Shown: positions 32,907-42,038 of the stretch, piece by piece
Position numbering within the stretch: position 1 is the stretch's first letter
How the letters are laid out: the number at the start of each line of letters is the position of its first letter
Assembly: GCA_041580155.1 (NCBI GenBank)
Contig: JBFGEI010000001.1
Span: forward strand, 1 to 45,603
Source: Limimaricola sp041580155
GTDB lineage: Bacteria; Pseudomonadota; Alphaproteobacteria; Rhodobacterales; Rhodobacteraceae
Direction of reading: 5' to 3'
DNA: 45,603 bases
Position numbers and translations under genes: made by a program
Notes under the pieces: model-generated
Database searches by the model: none
Seen by the model: only the letters and a program-made list of their open reading frames with translations
Told to the model about the DNA's origin: nothing

Positions 32907-32991
32907 ATGAAACTCATCATCGTGGTGAGGGTTATGAATTTGTCTCACGTCGCCGGTTCTGCGACAAGGGCTGCAACACAGGAGAACATCC
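32907..32991. promoter_or_regulatory. Divergent metR/metF control region
   Basis: The 85-bp spacer is A/T-richer than its surroundings. It holds ATGA-AAC-TCAT (32907-32917) and arms GTGAG/CTCAC (32925-32929 and 32944-32948), candidate LysR-type half-sites related to the TGAA-N5-TTCA MetR consensus, though none matches perfectly. AGGAGAAC precedes the metF ATG. I see no SAM-type riboswitch. Confidence 0.5.
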
Positions 32992-33858
32992 ATGACCCGC
33001 CCCGCAGTCAGCTTTGAATTCTTTCCGCCGAAGAACCTCGAAGGCTCGTTCCGCCTTTGGGACTGCGTGCAGGCGCTGGCGCCGATGGCCCCGGAGTTCG
33101 TTTCGGTCACCTACGGCGCCGGCGGCACCACCCGCCAGCTGACCCACGAGGCGGTGGCTACGATCCACAAGACCTCGGGGCTGCGGGTCGCGGCGCATCT
33201 GACCTGCGTCGACGCCACCCGCGAGGAAACCCTCGAGATCGCCCGCGGCTACGCCGAAGCCGGCGTCGCCGAGATCGTGGCGCTTCGCGGCGATCCGCCG
33301 AAGGGCTCGGGTGGGTTCGTGGCGCATCCCGACGGTTTTGCCGGGTCGGTCGAGCTGATCGAGGCGCTGGCCGCCACCGGCAAGTTCCGGATCCGGGTCG
33401 GCGCCTATCCCGAACCGCATCCCGACGCCGCCTCGCCGCTGGCCGATGTCGAGCATCTCAAGCGCAAGATCGACGCCGGCGCGCATAGCGCGATCACCCA
33501 ATTCTTCTTCGAGGCCGACACCTTCTTCCGGTTCCGCGACGCCTGCGCCAAGGCCGGCATCGACGCGCCGATCATTCCGGGCATCCTGCCGATCGAGAAC
33601 TGGAAGGGCGCGCAGAAATTCGCCGGGCTCTGCGGCACCCATATCCCGCAGGTGGTGTCGGACGCCTTCGAGCATGCGACCCGCGACGGCAATTGCGACC
33701 TGCTGGCCACCGCGCTGGCGACCGAGCTGTGCGACGACCTGCTGCGCGGCGGGGTCGAGCACCTGCACTTCTACACGCTCAACAAGCCCGACCTGACCCG
33801 CGACGTGTGCAACGCGCTGGGCATCGCGCCGAAGCCGGCGCTGCAGCAAGTCGCCTGA
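32992..33858 (+). CDS. metF: 5,10-methylenetetrahydrofolate reductase MetF
   Basis: It reduces 5,10-methylene-THF to 5-methyl-THF with FAD, feeding methionine synthesis. The 288-residue TIM barrel has SFEFFPPKN at its start, FVSVTYGAGGTTR, the LRGDPPKG loop and TQFFFEADTFFRF, all diagnostic. The GILPIENW and HFYTLNKP motifs complete it. It is divergent from metR, its probable activator. A near-perfect hairpin follows the stop. Confidence 0.95.
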   Translation: MTRPAVSFEFFPPKNLEGSFRLWDCVQALAPMAPEFVSVTYGAGGTTRQLTHEAVATIHKTSGLRVAAHLTCVDATREETLEIARGYAEAGVAEIVALRGDPPKGSGGFVAHPDGFAGSVELIEALAATGKFRIRVGAYPEPHPDAASPLADVEHLKRKIDAGAHSAITQFFFEADTFFRFRDACAKAGIDAPIIPGILPIENWKGAQKFAGLCGTHIPQVVSDAFEHATRDGNCDLLATALATELCDDLLRGGVEHLHFYTLNKPDLTRDVCNALGIAPKPALQQVA

Positions 33859-33867
33859 TCGCGTCTT

Positions 33868-33890
33868 CCGGGCGCCGTCGCGGCGCCCGG
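33868..33890 (+). terminator. Hairpin after metF
   Basis: Ten-base perfect arms (CCGGGCGCCG and its complement) with a TCG loop begin 9 bases after the metF stop. There is no T-run afterwards, so it may need Rho or act as an RNA-stabilising 3' structure. Confidence 0.5.
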
Positions 33891-33953
33891 GGACCGCGAA
33901 GTTTGCGAACCCGGCCCCTAGCCGGGCCGCCGGGTGGCGCTACCCTCGGTGGC

Positions 33954-34973
33954 ATGGCGCAGCTTCTCACCTTCACCGACAGCGGGATCTACTGCCCGGC
34001 GGGCGATTTCTACATCGATCCCTGGCGCCCGGTCGACCGGGCGCTGATCACCCATGGCCATGCCGACCACGCCCGCGACGGCATGTCGCGCTATCTCGCG
34101 ACCGACATCGCCGCGCCGGTGATGCGGCACCGGCTGGGCGACATCGCGCTCGACACCATTCGCTACGGCGAGGTGCGGCGCATCGGCGACGTCAGCGTGT
34201 CGTTCCACCCGGCCGGCCACGTTCCCGGGTCGGCGCAGATAAGGGTCGAGCATCGCGGCGAGGTCTGGGTCGCCTCGGGCGATTACAAGACCGTGGCGGA
34301 CGGGCTGTCGACGCCGTTCGAGCCGGTGAAGTGCCACGCCTTCATCACCGAATCGACCTTCGGCCTGCCGGTGTTCACCTGGACCGACCAGGCCACGCTG
34401 GCGGCGCAGATCAACGATTGGTGGGCCGGCAACGCCGCCGAGGGCCGGCATTCGCTGATCGGCGCCTATGCGCTGGGCAAGGCGCAGCGGATCCTGACGC
34501 TTGTCGATACCTCGATCGGGCCGATCCTGACCCATGGCGCGATCGAGAATACCAACGAGGTGCTGCGGGCGCAGGGCATCGCGCTGCCCCCGACCATCCG
34601 GGTCACGCCGGATCTCGATATCAAGGCGCATCCCGGCGCGCTGGTGATCGCCACGCCTTCAGCGCTGGCCGGAACCTGGGCGCGCCGCTTCGGCCAGGCC
34701 TCGACCAGCTTTGCCAGCGGCTGGATGGCGCTGCGCGGGGTGCGCCGCAGGCGCGCCGCCGATCGCGGCTTCATCATGTCGGACCATGCCGACTGGCCCG
34801 GGCTGAACACGGCGATCCGCGCCACCGGGGCCGAGCGCATTTTCGTCACCCACGGCTACACCAGCGTGTTTCGCCGCTGGCTCGAGGCGGAAGGCTACGA
34901 CGCCGCCGTGGTCTCGACCGAATACGAGGGCGAAGGCTTCGACGCAGAGGACCGCGAGGGCGACGCTGCATGA
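33954..34973 (+). CDS. Ligase-associated MBL-fold DNA exonuclease
   Basis: A 339-residue metallo-beta-lactamase/beta-CASP enzyme of the DNA ligase-associated exonuclease family. The di-zinc site has THGHADHARDG, and further metal ligands lie in HPAGHVPGSA, SGDYK and MSDHAD, with a C-terminal FVTHGYTSVF. The partner gene, an ATP-dependent DNA ligase, overlaps by four bases (ATGA), which matches the family definition. It is likely a DNA-repair end-processing nuclease; the pathway is not established. The ATG at 33954 begins MAQLLTFTDSGIYCP. Confidence 0.9.
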   Translation: MAQLLTFTDSGIYCPAGDFYIDPWRPVDRALITHGHADHARDGMSRYLATDIAAPVMRHRLGDIALDTIRYGEVRRIGDVSVSFHPAGHVPGSAQIRVEHRGEVWVASGDYKTVADGLSTPFEPVKCHAFITESTFGLPVFTWTDQATLAAQINDWWAGNAAEGRHSLIGAYALGKAQRILTLVDTSIGPILTHGAIENTNEVLRAQGIALPPTIRVTPDLDIKAHPGALVIATPSALAGTWARRFGQASTSFASGWMALRGVRRRRAADRGFIMSDHADWPGLNTAIRATGAERIFVTHGYTSVFRRWLEAEGYDAAVVSTEYEGEGFDAEDREGDAA

Positions 34974-36574
34974 AACGCTTTGCAGAGCTGTTCCGCGCCG
35001 TCGACCAGACCACCCGCACCAGCCTGAAGGTGGCGGCGATGGCGGCGTATTTCCGCGACGCGCCGGACGCCGACAAGCTGTGGTGCGTGGCGCTGTTTTC
35101 CGGCCGTCGGCCGCGCCGGGCGATCACCACCACCGTGCTGCGCGAATGGGCCGCGGAACGCGCCGGCATCCCGCTGTGGCTGTTCGAGGAGAGCTACCCG
35201 ATCGTCGGCGACCTGGCCGAGACCATCGCGCTGATCCTGCCGCCGCCGGATCACGAGACCGACCTGCCGCTGAGCCACTGGATCGACGAGATCCGCGCCC
35301 TGTCGGCGCAGGATGACGCCGCGCGCAAGGCCGGGATCCTGAAGGCCTGGGACAGCCTCGGGGTAACCGAGCGGCTGCTGTTCACCAAGCTGCTGACCGG
35401 CGGCTTCCGGGTCGGCGTCAGCCAGAAGCTGATGACGCGGGCGCTGGCCCAGGCCACCGGCATCGACGAGCCCGAGCTGACGCATCGGCTGATGGGGTCC
35501 TGGACCCCGGAGAACGTCAGCTGGGACAGCCTGATCCACACCCCCGATCCGACCGCGGCCCTGAGCCGGCCCTACCCGTTCTACCTGGCCTACCAGCTCG
35601 ACGATCCGGAAAGCCTCGGCGATCCGGCCGACTGGATGGCCGAGCGCAAGTGGGATGGCATCCGCGGTCAGCTGATCCTGCGCGGCGGCGACCACCACCT
35701 GTGGTCGCGCGGCGAAGAGCTGATGACCGACCGGTTTCCCGAGCTGGCCCGGCTGAAGGATTTCCTGCCCGACGGCACCGTGTTCGACGGCGAGGTGCTG
35801 GCATGGGGCGACGGCGCGCCGCTGTCGTTCAACGCGCTGCAGAAACGGATCGGCCGCAAGACCGTGCCGAAGAAGCTGCTGCTCGAGGCGCCGGTGATCC
35901 TGATGGCCTATGACCTGCTGGAACAGGCGGGCGAGGATCTGCGCGGCACCAGCTTCGCCGATCGCCGCGCCCGGCTCGAGGCGCTGACCGCCGATCTGCC
36001 GACCGAGGCGCCACTGCGGCTGTCGCCGCTGGTGCCGGTCGAAAGCCTCGAGCAGCTGGCGGCGGAGCGGGCGAAGTCGCGCGACCTGATGGCCGAGGGG
36101 CTGATGCTGAAGCGCCGTGCCTCGCCGTATCTGGCCGGGCGCAAGAAGGGCGACTGGTGGAAGTGGAAGGTCGACCCGCTGACCATCGACGCGGTAATGA
36201 TCTACGCGCAGGCCGGGTCGGGCCGCCGCGCCAACCTGTTCACCGACTTCACCTTCGCGGTGCGCGACGGCAACGCGCTGGTGCCCTTCACCAAGGCCTA
36301 CAGCGGGCTGACCGACGCCGAGTTCCGCAAGATCACCGCCTGGGTGCGGAAAAACACGCTGGAACGCTTCGGACCGGTGCGCCAGGTCAAACCGGAACAT
36401 GTTTTCGAGATCGGCTTCGAAGGCATCCAGTCCAGCCCGCGGCACAAGTCCGGCGTGGCGCTGCGGTTTCCGCGGATGCTGCGCTGGCGCCACGACAAGC
36501 CGCTGGACGAGATCAACACGCTCGGGGATCTGAAGGAGATGCTCGCCACCTACGGAGGAGACACCGCGCCATGA
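34970..36574 (+). CDS. ATP-dependent DNA ligase
   Basis: A 534-residue ligase that seals DNA nicks with ATP, in addition to the essential NAD-dependent LigA expected elsewhere. The N-terminal DNA-binding domain covers about residues 1-190. The adenylation domain has the nucleophile K227 in AERKWDGIR, with FDGEVLAW and GLMLKRRASPYLAGRKK downstream. The OB domain follows (KWKVDPLTIDAVMIYAQAG, then FTFAVRDGNALVPF). It is coupled by ATGA overlaps both to the exonuclease before it and to the EEP gene after it. This resembles the ligase/exonuclease/helicase cassettes of other bacteria, but no helicase gene lies here. Confidence 0.93.
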   Translation: MKRFAELFRAVDQTTRTSLKVAAMAAYFRDAPDADKLWCVALFSGRRPRRAITTTVLREWAAERAGIPLWLFEESYPIVGDLAETIALILPPPDHETDLPLSHWIDEIRALSAQDDAARKAGILKAWDSLGVTERLLFTKLLTGGFRVGVSQKLMTRALAQATGIDEPELTHRLMGSWTPENVSWDSLIHTPDPTAALSRPYPFYLAYQLDDPESLGDPADWMAERKWDGIRGQLILRGGDHHLWSRGEELMTDRFPELARLKDFLPDGTVFDGEVLAWGDGAPLSFNALQKRIGRKTVPKKLLLEAPVILMAYDLLEQAGEDLRGTSFADRRARLEALTADLPTEAPLRLSPLVPVESLEQLAAERAKSRDLMAEGLMLKRRASPYLAGRKKGDWWKWKVDPLTIDAVMIYAQAGSGRRANLFTDFTFAVRDGNALVPFTKAYSGLTDAEFRKITAWVRKNTLERFGPVRQVKPEHVFEIGFEGIQSSPRHKSGVALRFPRMLRWRHDKPLDEINTLGDLKEMLATYGGDTAP

Positions 36575-37647
36575 GCAGGATCATCGCCTGGATCACCGGC
36601 CTGGCCCTGCTTGGCCTGGGCACCATGTCGCTGCTGCCGCTGGTGGACACTGATGCTTGGTGGGTGCGCTATCTCGATTTCCCGCGGTTGCAGTTCTCGG
36701 CGTTGCTGCTGCTGGTCTGGGCGGTGTTCGCGCTGACCGGCGCTTGGCGCCGCGGCGCCGGTCGTTGGCTGACGCTGCTGACCCTGCTGGCGCTGGGCTA
36801 CCACGGCTACCGGCTTTGGCCCTACCAGCCGCTGGCGCAGATCGCGGCGCCGACGGTGGCGACCTGCGCCCCCGGCGACCGCCTGTCGATCCTGGTCGCC
36901 AATCTCAAGCGCGACAACCGGCAGGACGGCGCGGCGCTGGCGATGCTGCGCGACCAGGACCCGGACCTGTTCCTGGCGATGGAGACCGGCCCGTGGTGGG
37001 AAGCGGCCCTGGCGCCGCTGGACGCGCGCTACCCGCACGCCGCGAAGCACCTGCCGGAGAACGCGACGCATTACGGCATGCATCTCTTTTCCAAGCTGCC
37101 GCTCGAGAAGATCGATATCCGCCTGTCGTTCGGCTCCGACACGCCGATGATCTTCGCCGAGGTGGTGCACCCGGCGGCGCGGCTGCAGTTCATCGGCGTG
37201 CATCCGCGGCCGCCGCTGGCGTTTTCGCAATCCACCACCCTGCGTGACGCGACCCTGTTGCTGGCCGGGCGCGAGGCCTGGGCCGCGCCGCTGCCGTCGA
37301 TCGTCGCCGGCGATCTCAACGCCGCCCCGTGGGAGCGCACCGCCCGGCGCATGCTGCGGCTGGGCGGGCTTGTCGATCCGCGCCAGGGGCGCGGCCCGAT
37401 GTCGAGCTTCCACGCGCAGCAGTGGTGGATGACCTGGCCGCTCGATACCGTGATGTGGCGGCCGGGTCCGGGGCTGCTGAACTTCGAGGTGCTGCCCGAC
37501 ATCGGATCGGATCACTTCCCGGTCCGCGCCGACCTGTGCCTGACCGGCGGCGCGGTGCAGCAGCCGCCCCGCCCGCGCCCCGGCGATGCCGAAGAGGCCG
37601 AGGCAACCTTCACCGCCGCAAGGGCGCTGAACGGCGCGGATGGCTGA
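36571..37647 (+). CDS. Membrane-anchored endonuclease/exonuclease/phosphatase-family protein
   Basis: A 358-residue EEP-fold protein. Three N-terminal hydrophobic helices (about 5-25, 38-58 and 64-80) are followed by the catalytic domain, exposed on one side of the membrane, most likely the periplasm. Active-site residues are in LVANLKRDN, AMETGPWW, VAGDLNAAPWERT and GSDHFPV. EEP domains with this anchor cleave phosphodiesters or phosphomonoesters of various kinds; whether DNA is the substrate is unknown. The ATG at 36571 overlaps the ligase stop and follows GGAGGAG, so it is translated with the ligase. A Pro/Glu-rich tail ends the protein. Confidence 0.87.
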   Translation: MSRIIAWITGLALLGLGTMSLLPLVDTDAWWVRYLDFPRLQFSALLLLVWAVFALTGAWRRGAGRWLTLLTLLALGYHGYRLWPYQPLAQIAAPTVATCAPGDRLSILVANLKRDNRQDGAALAMLRDQDPDLFLAMETGPWWEAALAPLDARYPHAAKHLPENATHYGMHLFSKLPLEKIDIRLSFGSDTPMIFAEVVHPAARLQFIGVHPRPPLAFSQSTTLRDATLLLAGREAWAAPLPSIVAGDLNAAPWERTARRMLRLGGLVDPRQGRGPMSSFHAQQWWMTWPLDTVMWRPGPGLLNFEVLPDIGSDHFPVRADLCLTGGAVQQPPRPRPGDAEEAEATFTAARALNGADG

Positions 37648-37715
37648 CACGGGTTGAGTCGCCCCGACCCGGACCATATCTCTTGCCCCTGACATTCCCG
37701 AAAGAAGGCCTGCAC

Positions 37716-39533
37716 ATGACCCAGTCCCCCAGCTTCGACGCCGTGACCGACTCCGGGGGCCGTCCCCTTGGCAACCTGCCGGAATGGGATCTGACCGATC
37801 TCTACACCGAGCCGCATTCGGCCGAGTTCAACAACGACATCGACTGGCTTGAACGGGCCTGCGCCGATTTCGCCGGCGACTACCAGGGCAAGCTCGCCGG
37901 GCTGGACGCGGCCGGGCTGCTCGAGGCGGTGCAGCGCTACGAGCGGATCGACATCACCGCCGGGCGGATCATGTCCTACGCCGGGCTGCGCTACTACCAG
38001 ATGACCACCGATTCCGAGCGCGCCAAGTTCATGTCGGACTGCCAGGACCGGATTACCGCCTTCACCACGCCGCTGGTGTTCTGGGGGCTGGAGTTCAACC
38101 GGCTCGACGAAAGCCATCTCGAGACGCTGCTGGGCCAGAGCCAGGAGCTGAACCGCTACCGCCCGGTGTTCGACCGGATGCGGGCGATGAAGCCGTACCA
38201 GCTGTCCGACGAGCTGGAGAAATTCCTGCACGACCAGTCCAGCGTCGGCGCCAGCGCCTGGAACAAGCTGTTCGACGAAACCATCGCCGGGCTCAGCTTC
38301 ACCGTCGACGGCGAAGAGCTGAACATCGAAGGCACGCTGAACCTGCTGACCGAGCAGGACCGCGCCAAGCGCGAGGCCGCCACCCACGAGCTTGCCCGGG
38401 TGTTCAAGAGCCAGATCCGGCTGTTCTCGCGGGTGCACAACACGCTGGCCAAGGACAAGGAGGTCGAGGACCGCTGGCGCGGCATGCCGACGCCGCAGAC
38501 CGGTCGCCACCTGGCCAACCATGTCGAACCCGAGGTCGTCGAGGCGCTGCGCGACGCCGTGGTCAACGCCTACCCGCGACTGTCGCACCGCTACTACGCG
38601 CTGAAGGCCAAGTGGCTGGGTCTCGACCGGATGCAGGTCTGGGACCGCAACGCGCCGCTGCCGATGGAGATCGACCGCGTCGTCGGCTGGGACGAGGCGC
38701 GCGACACCGTGCAGGAAGCCTATGCCGATTTCGATCCGCGCATGGCCGAGCTGGCGCAGCCGTTCTTCGACAAGGGCTGGATCGACGCCGGGGTGAAGAC
38801 CGGCAAGGCGCCGGGCGCCTTCGCGCATCCGACCGTCACCACCGTCCACCCCTACGTGATGCTGAACTACCTCGGGAAACCGCGCGACGTGATGACGCTC
38901 GCGCACGAGCTGGGCCACGGCGTGCACCAGGTTCTGGCCGCCGGGCAAGGCGAGCTGCTGTCCTCGACGCCGCTGACGCTGGCCGAGACCGCCAGCGTGT
39001 TCGGCGAGATGCTGACCTTCCGCAAGCTGCTGACCCGGGCCAAGACCCAGCAGGAGCGCAAGGTGCTGCTGGCCGGCAAGGTCGAGGACATGATCAACAC
39101 CGTGGTGCGGCAGATCGCGTTCTACGATTTCGAGTGCAAGCTGCACGCGGCGCGCGCCCATGGCGAGCTGACGCCCGACGACATCGACGCGCTGTGGATG
39201 AGCGTGCAGGCGCAGAGCCTCGGGCCGGTGTTCGACTTCGCGCCGGGCTACGAAAGCTTCTGGGCCTACGTGCCGCATTTCGTGCATTCGCCGTTCTACG
39301 TCTACGCCTATGCCTTCGGCGACGGCCTCGTGAACGCGCTCTACGCGGTCTACGAAGAGAGCGGCGACGACTTCAAGGAGAAGTACTTCGACATGCTGAA
39401 GGCCGGTGGTTCCAAGCACCACAAGGAGCTGCTGGCGCCGTTCGGCCTCGATGCCTCCGACCCGGCGTTCTGGGACAAGGGGCTTTCGATGATCGAGGGC
39501 ATGATCGACGAGCTGGAGCAGATGGAGGCGTGA
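37716..39533 (+). CDS. pepF: Oligoendopeptidase F (M3B metallopeptidase)
   Basis: A 605-residue cytoplasmic zinc peptidase that cuts oligopeptides. The zinc-binding helix is LAHELGHGVHQ with H397, E398 and H401, and the third ligand Glu lies in LAETASVFGEMLTF. The N-terminal oligoendopeptidase-F domain and the C-terminal FVHSPFYVYAYAFGDGLV block are typical. AAAGAAGG precedes the ATG at 37716. The stop overlaps the GTG of the acetyltransferase gene. Confidence 0.95.
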   Translation: MTQSPSFDAVTDSGGRPLGNLPEWDLTDLYTEPHSAEFNNDIDWLERACADFAGDYQGKLAGLDAAGLLEAVQRYERIDITAGRIMSYAGLRYYQMTTDSERAKFMSDCQDRITAFTTPLVFWGLEFNRLDESHLETLLGQSQELNRYRPVFDRMRAMKPYQLSDELEKFLHDQSSVGASAWNKLFDETIAGLSFTVDGEELNIEGTLNLLTEQDRAKREAATHELARVFKSQIRLFSRVHNTLAKDKEVEDRWRGMPTPQTGRHLANHVEPEVVEALRDAVVNAYPRLSHRYYALKAKWLGLDRMQVWDRNAPLPMEIDRVVGWDEARDTVQEAYADFDPRMAELAQPFFDKGWIDAGVKTGKAPGAFAHPTVTTVHPYVMLNYLGKPRDVMTLAHELGHGVHQVLAAGQGELLSSTPLTLAETASVFGEMLTFRKLLTRAKTQQERKVLLAGKVEDMINTVVRQIAFYDFECKLHAARAHGELTPDDIDALWMSVQAQSLGPVFDFAPGYESFWAYVPHFVHSPFYVYAYAFGDGLVNALYAVYEESGDDFKEKYFDMLKAGGSKHHKELLAPFGLDASDPAFWDKGLSMIEGMIDELEQMEA

Positions 39534-40072
39534 GCCACCCCGTCCCCAACGCGGCGCCGGTTCGACTGGCGCCGCTCGAGGCGGCGCACCTGCCGGTGCT
39601 GCGCGGCCTCGCGCCGCTGCCCGAGCAGGAAGCGTTTTCCGGCACCGCGATATCGATTCTCTCGGACACCAGGGACCGGGTGGACCGGCACGTGATCCTG
39701 CAGCACGACCAACCGGTCGGGCTGTTCAAGATCGATCGGGATTACGAGGACGGCCGCAGGTTCGGCCAACCCGGCGCCTGGGGGCTGCGCGGCGTGATGA
39801 TCGACGCGCGGCACCAGGGCCGCGGCATCGGCGCGGCGGCGTTTCATCAGCTGCCGGGCTACCTGCGCGGCCGCTACCCGCGCCTCGACCGGCTTTGGCT
39901 TACCGTGAACCTGCGCAACCAGGTCGCGCGGCGGACCTATCTGCGCGGCGGCTGGATCGACGACGGCACGATCTACCACGGCGGCGCGCAGGGGCCGCAG
40001 CATGTTCTGCGGCTTGACCTGCGGGCCGCGCGCGCCGCGGCTCAGCCCGCGTCGCTGCCGCCTGCCGCGTAG
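39530..40072 (+). CDS. GNAT-family N-acetyltransferase, GTG start
   Basis: A 180-residue acetyl-CoA-dependent acyltransferase. The CoA-binding motif is ARHQGRGIGAAAFHQL, preceded by the beta strand LRGVMIDA and followed by LTVNLRNQVARRTYLRGGW. The substrate is unknown. The GTG at 39530 overlaps the pepF stop (GTGA), and GGAGG is only one base upstream, so initiation probably depends on terminating ribosomes. The last 31 bases overlap the 3' end of the convergent oxidoreductase gene. Confidence 0.85.
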   Translation: MSHPVPNAAPVRLAPLEAAHLPVLRGLAPLPEQEAFSGTAISILSDTRDRVDRHVILQHDQPVGLFKIDRDYEDGRRFGQPGAWGLRGVMIDARHQGRGIGAAAFHQLPGYLRGRYPRLDRLWLTVNLRNQVARRTYLRGGWIDDGTIYHGGAQGPQHVLRLDLRAARAAAQPASLPPAA

Positions 40073-41025
40073 ACCATGTCGATCATCGCCTGCGTGCCGC
40101 GGCTGAATTCGAGTGGGCACGGATAACCGGCTTCGCCGCGCACGGCGCGGCCGAAGGCCTCGACCTGCAGCACGTAGTGATCGACGCCGGGCCAGCGCTC
40201 GTGCAGCACCCGCCGGCCTTCGGTCTCGAGCGTCAGCTCGGCCTGGTCGAAGGTGTTGGCATTGAACGGGCACAGCATGGTCAGCACGCCTGCATCGCCG
40301 TGGAACGTCACCTGCTGGCGCGGGAACAGCCGCATCGACACCATGCCGGAATACTCGAAGCTGCCGAACTCGGCCGCGACCTGGGCGTAGACGTCGACGC
40401 CGTTCTCGTAGCGGATATTGGCGTGGCGGATCCGGCGCGGCTCCTCGCCGGTCACGAAGCGGACCGATCCGAAGGCGTAGACGCCGATATCCGGCAGCCC
40501 GCCGCCGCCGGTCTCGGGCTTGTTGCGGATGTTGTCGGTCTGCGACGCGTTGTTGAAGCTGAACACCGCGTCGACGTGGCGCAGCGCACCGATCGCACCG
40601 CCCTGCACCAACTCACGCGCGCGCAGCCACTGCGGGTGGTGCACGATCATGTAGGCCTCGGCCGCCAGCAGCCCGGTGGCGTCGCGCTTGGCGATCACCG
40701 CGTCGAACTGCTCGGCCCGCATCGCCAGCGGCTTTTCGCACAGCACATGCTTGCCGGCATCAAGCGCCTTCAGCGTCCAGTCGACATGCATCGCGTTCGG
40801 CAGCGGGATGTAGATCGCGTCGATGTCCGGATCGGCCAGCAGCGCCTCGTAATCCAGATGCAGCTTCAGCCCCGGCGCGAAGGCCCGAAACGGCGCCGCC
40901 TTGGCCTCGGACGAGGTCGCCAGCGCCACCAGCTCGGCGCCCCTGGCGGCGTGGATCGCCGGCGCCATGGCGCCCAGCGCGAATTTCGAGGCGCCGAGGA
41001 CGCCCCAGCGGATCGGTGTGCTCAT
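40042..41025 (-). CDS. Gfo/Idh/MocA-family oxidoreductase
   Basis: A 327-residue NAD(P)-dependent sugar or inositol-type dehydrogenase. The Rossmann start is WGVLGASKFALGAMAPAI and the catalytic Lys is in CEKPLAM, followed by the C-terminal beta-sheet domain (FNNASQTDNIRNKPE, then GGGGLPDIGVYAF). The GGGLPDIGVY segment is typical of the deoxyhexose/dihydrodiol-dehydrogenase-like group. The substrate cannot be told. It lies 47 bases beyond the rpoH terminator on the same strand and therefore needs its own promoter in that gap. Confidence 0.9.
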   Translation of the reverse strand: MSTPIRWGVLGASKFALGAMAPAIHAARGAELVALATSSEAKAAPFRAFAPGLKLHLDYEALLADPDIDAIYIPLPNAMHVDWTLKALDAGKHVLCEKPLAMRAEQFDAVIAKRDATGLLAAEAYMIVHHPQWLRARELVQGGAIGALRHVDAVFSFNNASQTDNIRNKPETGGGGLPDIGVYAFGSVRFVTGEEPRRIRHANIRYENGVDVYAQVAAEFGSFEYSGMVSMRLFPRQQVTFHGDAGVLTMLCPFNANTFDQAELTLETEGRRVLHERWPGVDHYVLQVEAFGRAVRGEAGYPCPLEFSRGTQAMIDMVYAAGGSDAG

Positions 41026-41072
41026 GTCGGTCTTTGTCCTGATCTGGGTCGATGCGGGCCGGCGTCGGGCAG

Positions 41073-41106
41073 AAAAAACCCTTCCTCCCCGGTCGGGAGG
41101 AAGGGT
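41073..41106 (-). terminator. Rho-independent terminator of rpoH
   Basis: Minus-strand transcript: ACCCTTCCTCCC, a five-base loop, GGGAGGAAGGGT, then six U. The stem is a perfect 12 bp, 32 bases after the rpoH stop. This is the clearest intrinsic terminator in the window. Confidence 0.9.
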
Positions 41107-41138
41107 AACGCCTGACCCGGCGGACGCAACGCAAAGCG

Positions 41139-42038
41139 TCAGACTTCGGCCAGCATCCCGCGTTCGCGCGCCAGGTCCTGCATCCGCTTCTGCAGCTTCT
41201 CGAAGGCCCGGACCTCGATCTGCCTGATCCGTTCGCGGCTGACGTCGTACTGGCCCGAAAGCTCCTCCAGCGTCACCGCCTGGTCCTGCAACCGGCGCTG
41301 CACCAGGATGTCCTTCTCGCGGTCGTTCAGCACGTCCATCGCCTCGGCCATCAGCTCGCGGCGGGCGTCGAGCTCGTCGCGCTCGGCATAGTCGCCGGCC
41401 TGGTCGGCGCTGTCGTCCTCGAGCCAGTCCTGCCACTGTGTCGCGCTGTCGCCATCGCTGCCGACCATCGCGTTCAGCGACGCGTCGCCGCCGGACATCC
41501 GGCGGTTCATCGACACCACCTCGTCCTCGGTCACCCCGAGGTCGGTGGCGATCCGCTTGACGTTCTCGGGCCGCAGATCGCCCTCTTCCAGCGCCCCGAG
41601 CCTGGCCTTGGCCTTGCGCAGGTTGAAGAAAAGCTTCTTCTGCCCCGAGGTGGTGCCGAGCTTCACCATCGACCAAGATCGCAGCACGTATTCCTGGATC
41701 GAGGCGCGGATCCACCACATCGCGTAGGTCGCCAGCCGGAATCCCTTTTCCGGGTCGAACTTCTTCACCGCCTGCATCAGCCCGACGTTGGCCTCCGAGA
41801 TTACTTCGGATTGCGGCAGCCCGTAGCCGCGGTAGCCCATGGCGATCTTCGCCGCGAGCCGCAGGTGCGAGGTGACCAGCCGATGCGCCGCGCTGGCGTC
41901 CTCGTGATCGACCCAGCGCTTGGCCAGCATGTATTCCTCTTCCGGCTCCAGCATCGGAAACTTGCGGATTTCCTGCAGGTAGCGGTTGAGACCCTGTTCC
42001 GGTGACGGGGCGGGTAGGTTCGTGTAGGTCGCAGCCAT
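41139..42038 (-). CDS. rpoH: Heat-shock sigma factor RpoH (RpoHI type)
   Basis: A 299-residue alternative sigma factor for heat-shock and, in Rhodobacter, oxidative-stress genes. The RpoH box is QKKLFFNLRKAK, exactly the family signature. Region 2 shows ATYAMWWIRASIQEYVLRSW, and region 4 DVSRERIRQIEVRAFEKLQ. The ATG at 42038 follows AGGAGGGGCCAG; the in-frame extension to 42110 is not supported. The N-terminus TNLPAPSPEQGLNRYL resembles RpoHI rather than RpoHII as I remember them. The gene lies behind the RluD-type gene on the same strand with 187 bp between, space for its own promoter. Confidence 0.95.
   Translation of the reverse strand: MAATYTNLPAPSPEQGLNRYLQEIRKFPMLEPEEEYMLAKRWVDHEDASAAHRLVTSHLRLAAKIAMGYRGYGLPQSEVISEANVGLMQAVKKFDPEKGFRLATYAMWWIRASIQEYVLRSWSMVKLGTTSGQKKLFFNLRKAKARLGALEEGDLRPENVKRIATDLGVTEDEVVSMNRRMSGGDASLNAMVGSDGDSATQWQDWLEDDSADQAGDYAERDELDARRELMAEAMDVLNDREKDILVQRRLQDQAVTLEELSGQYDVSRERIRQIEVRAFEKLQKRMQDLARERGMLAEV

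Noticed and set aside
32907..32991. SAM-responsive riboswitch upstream of metF
   Set aside because: The spacer is only 85 bp, shared with metR, and no SAM-I, SAM-II or SAM/SAH-type motif is recognisable.
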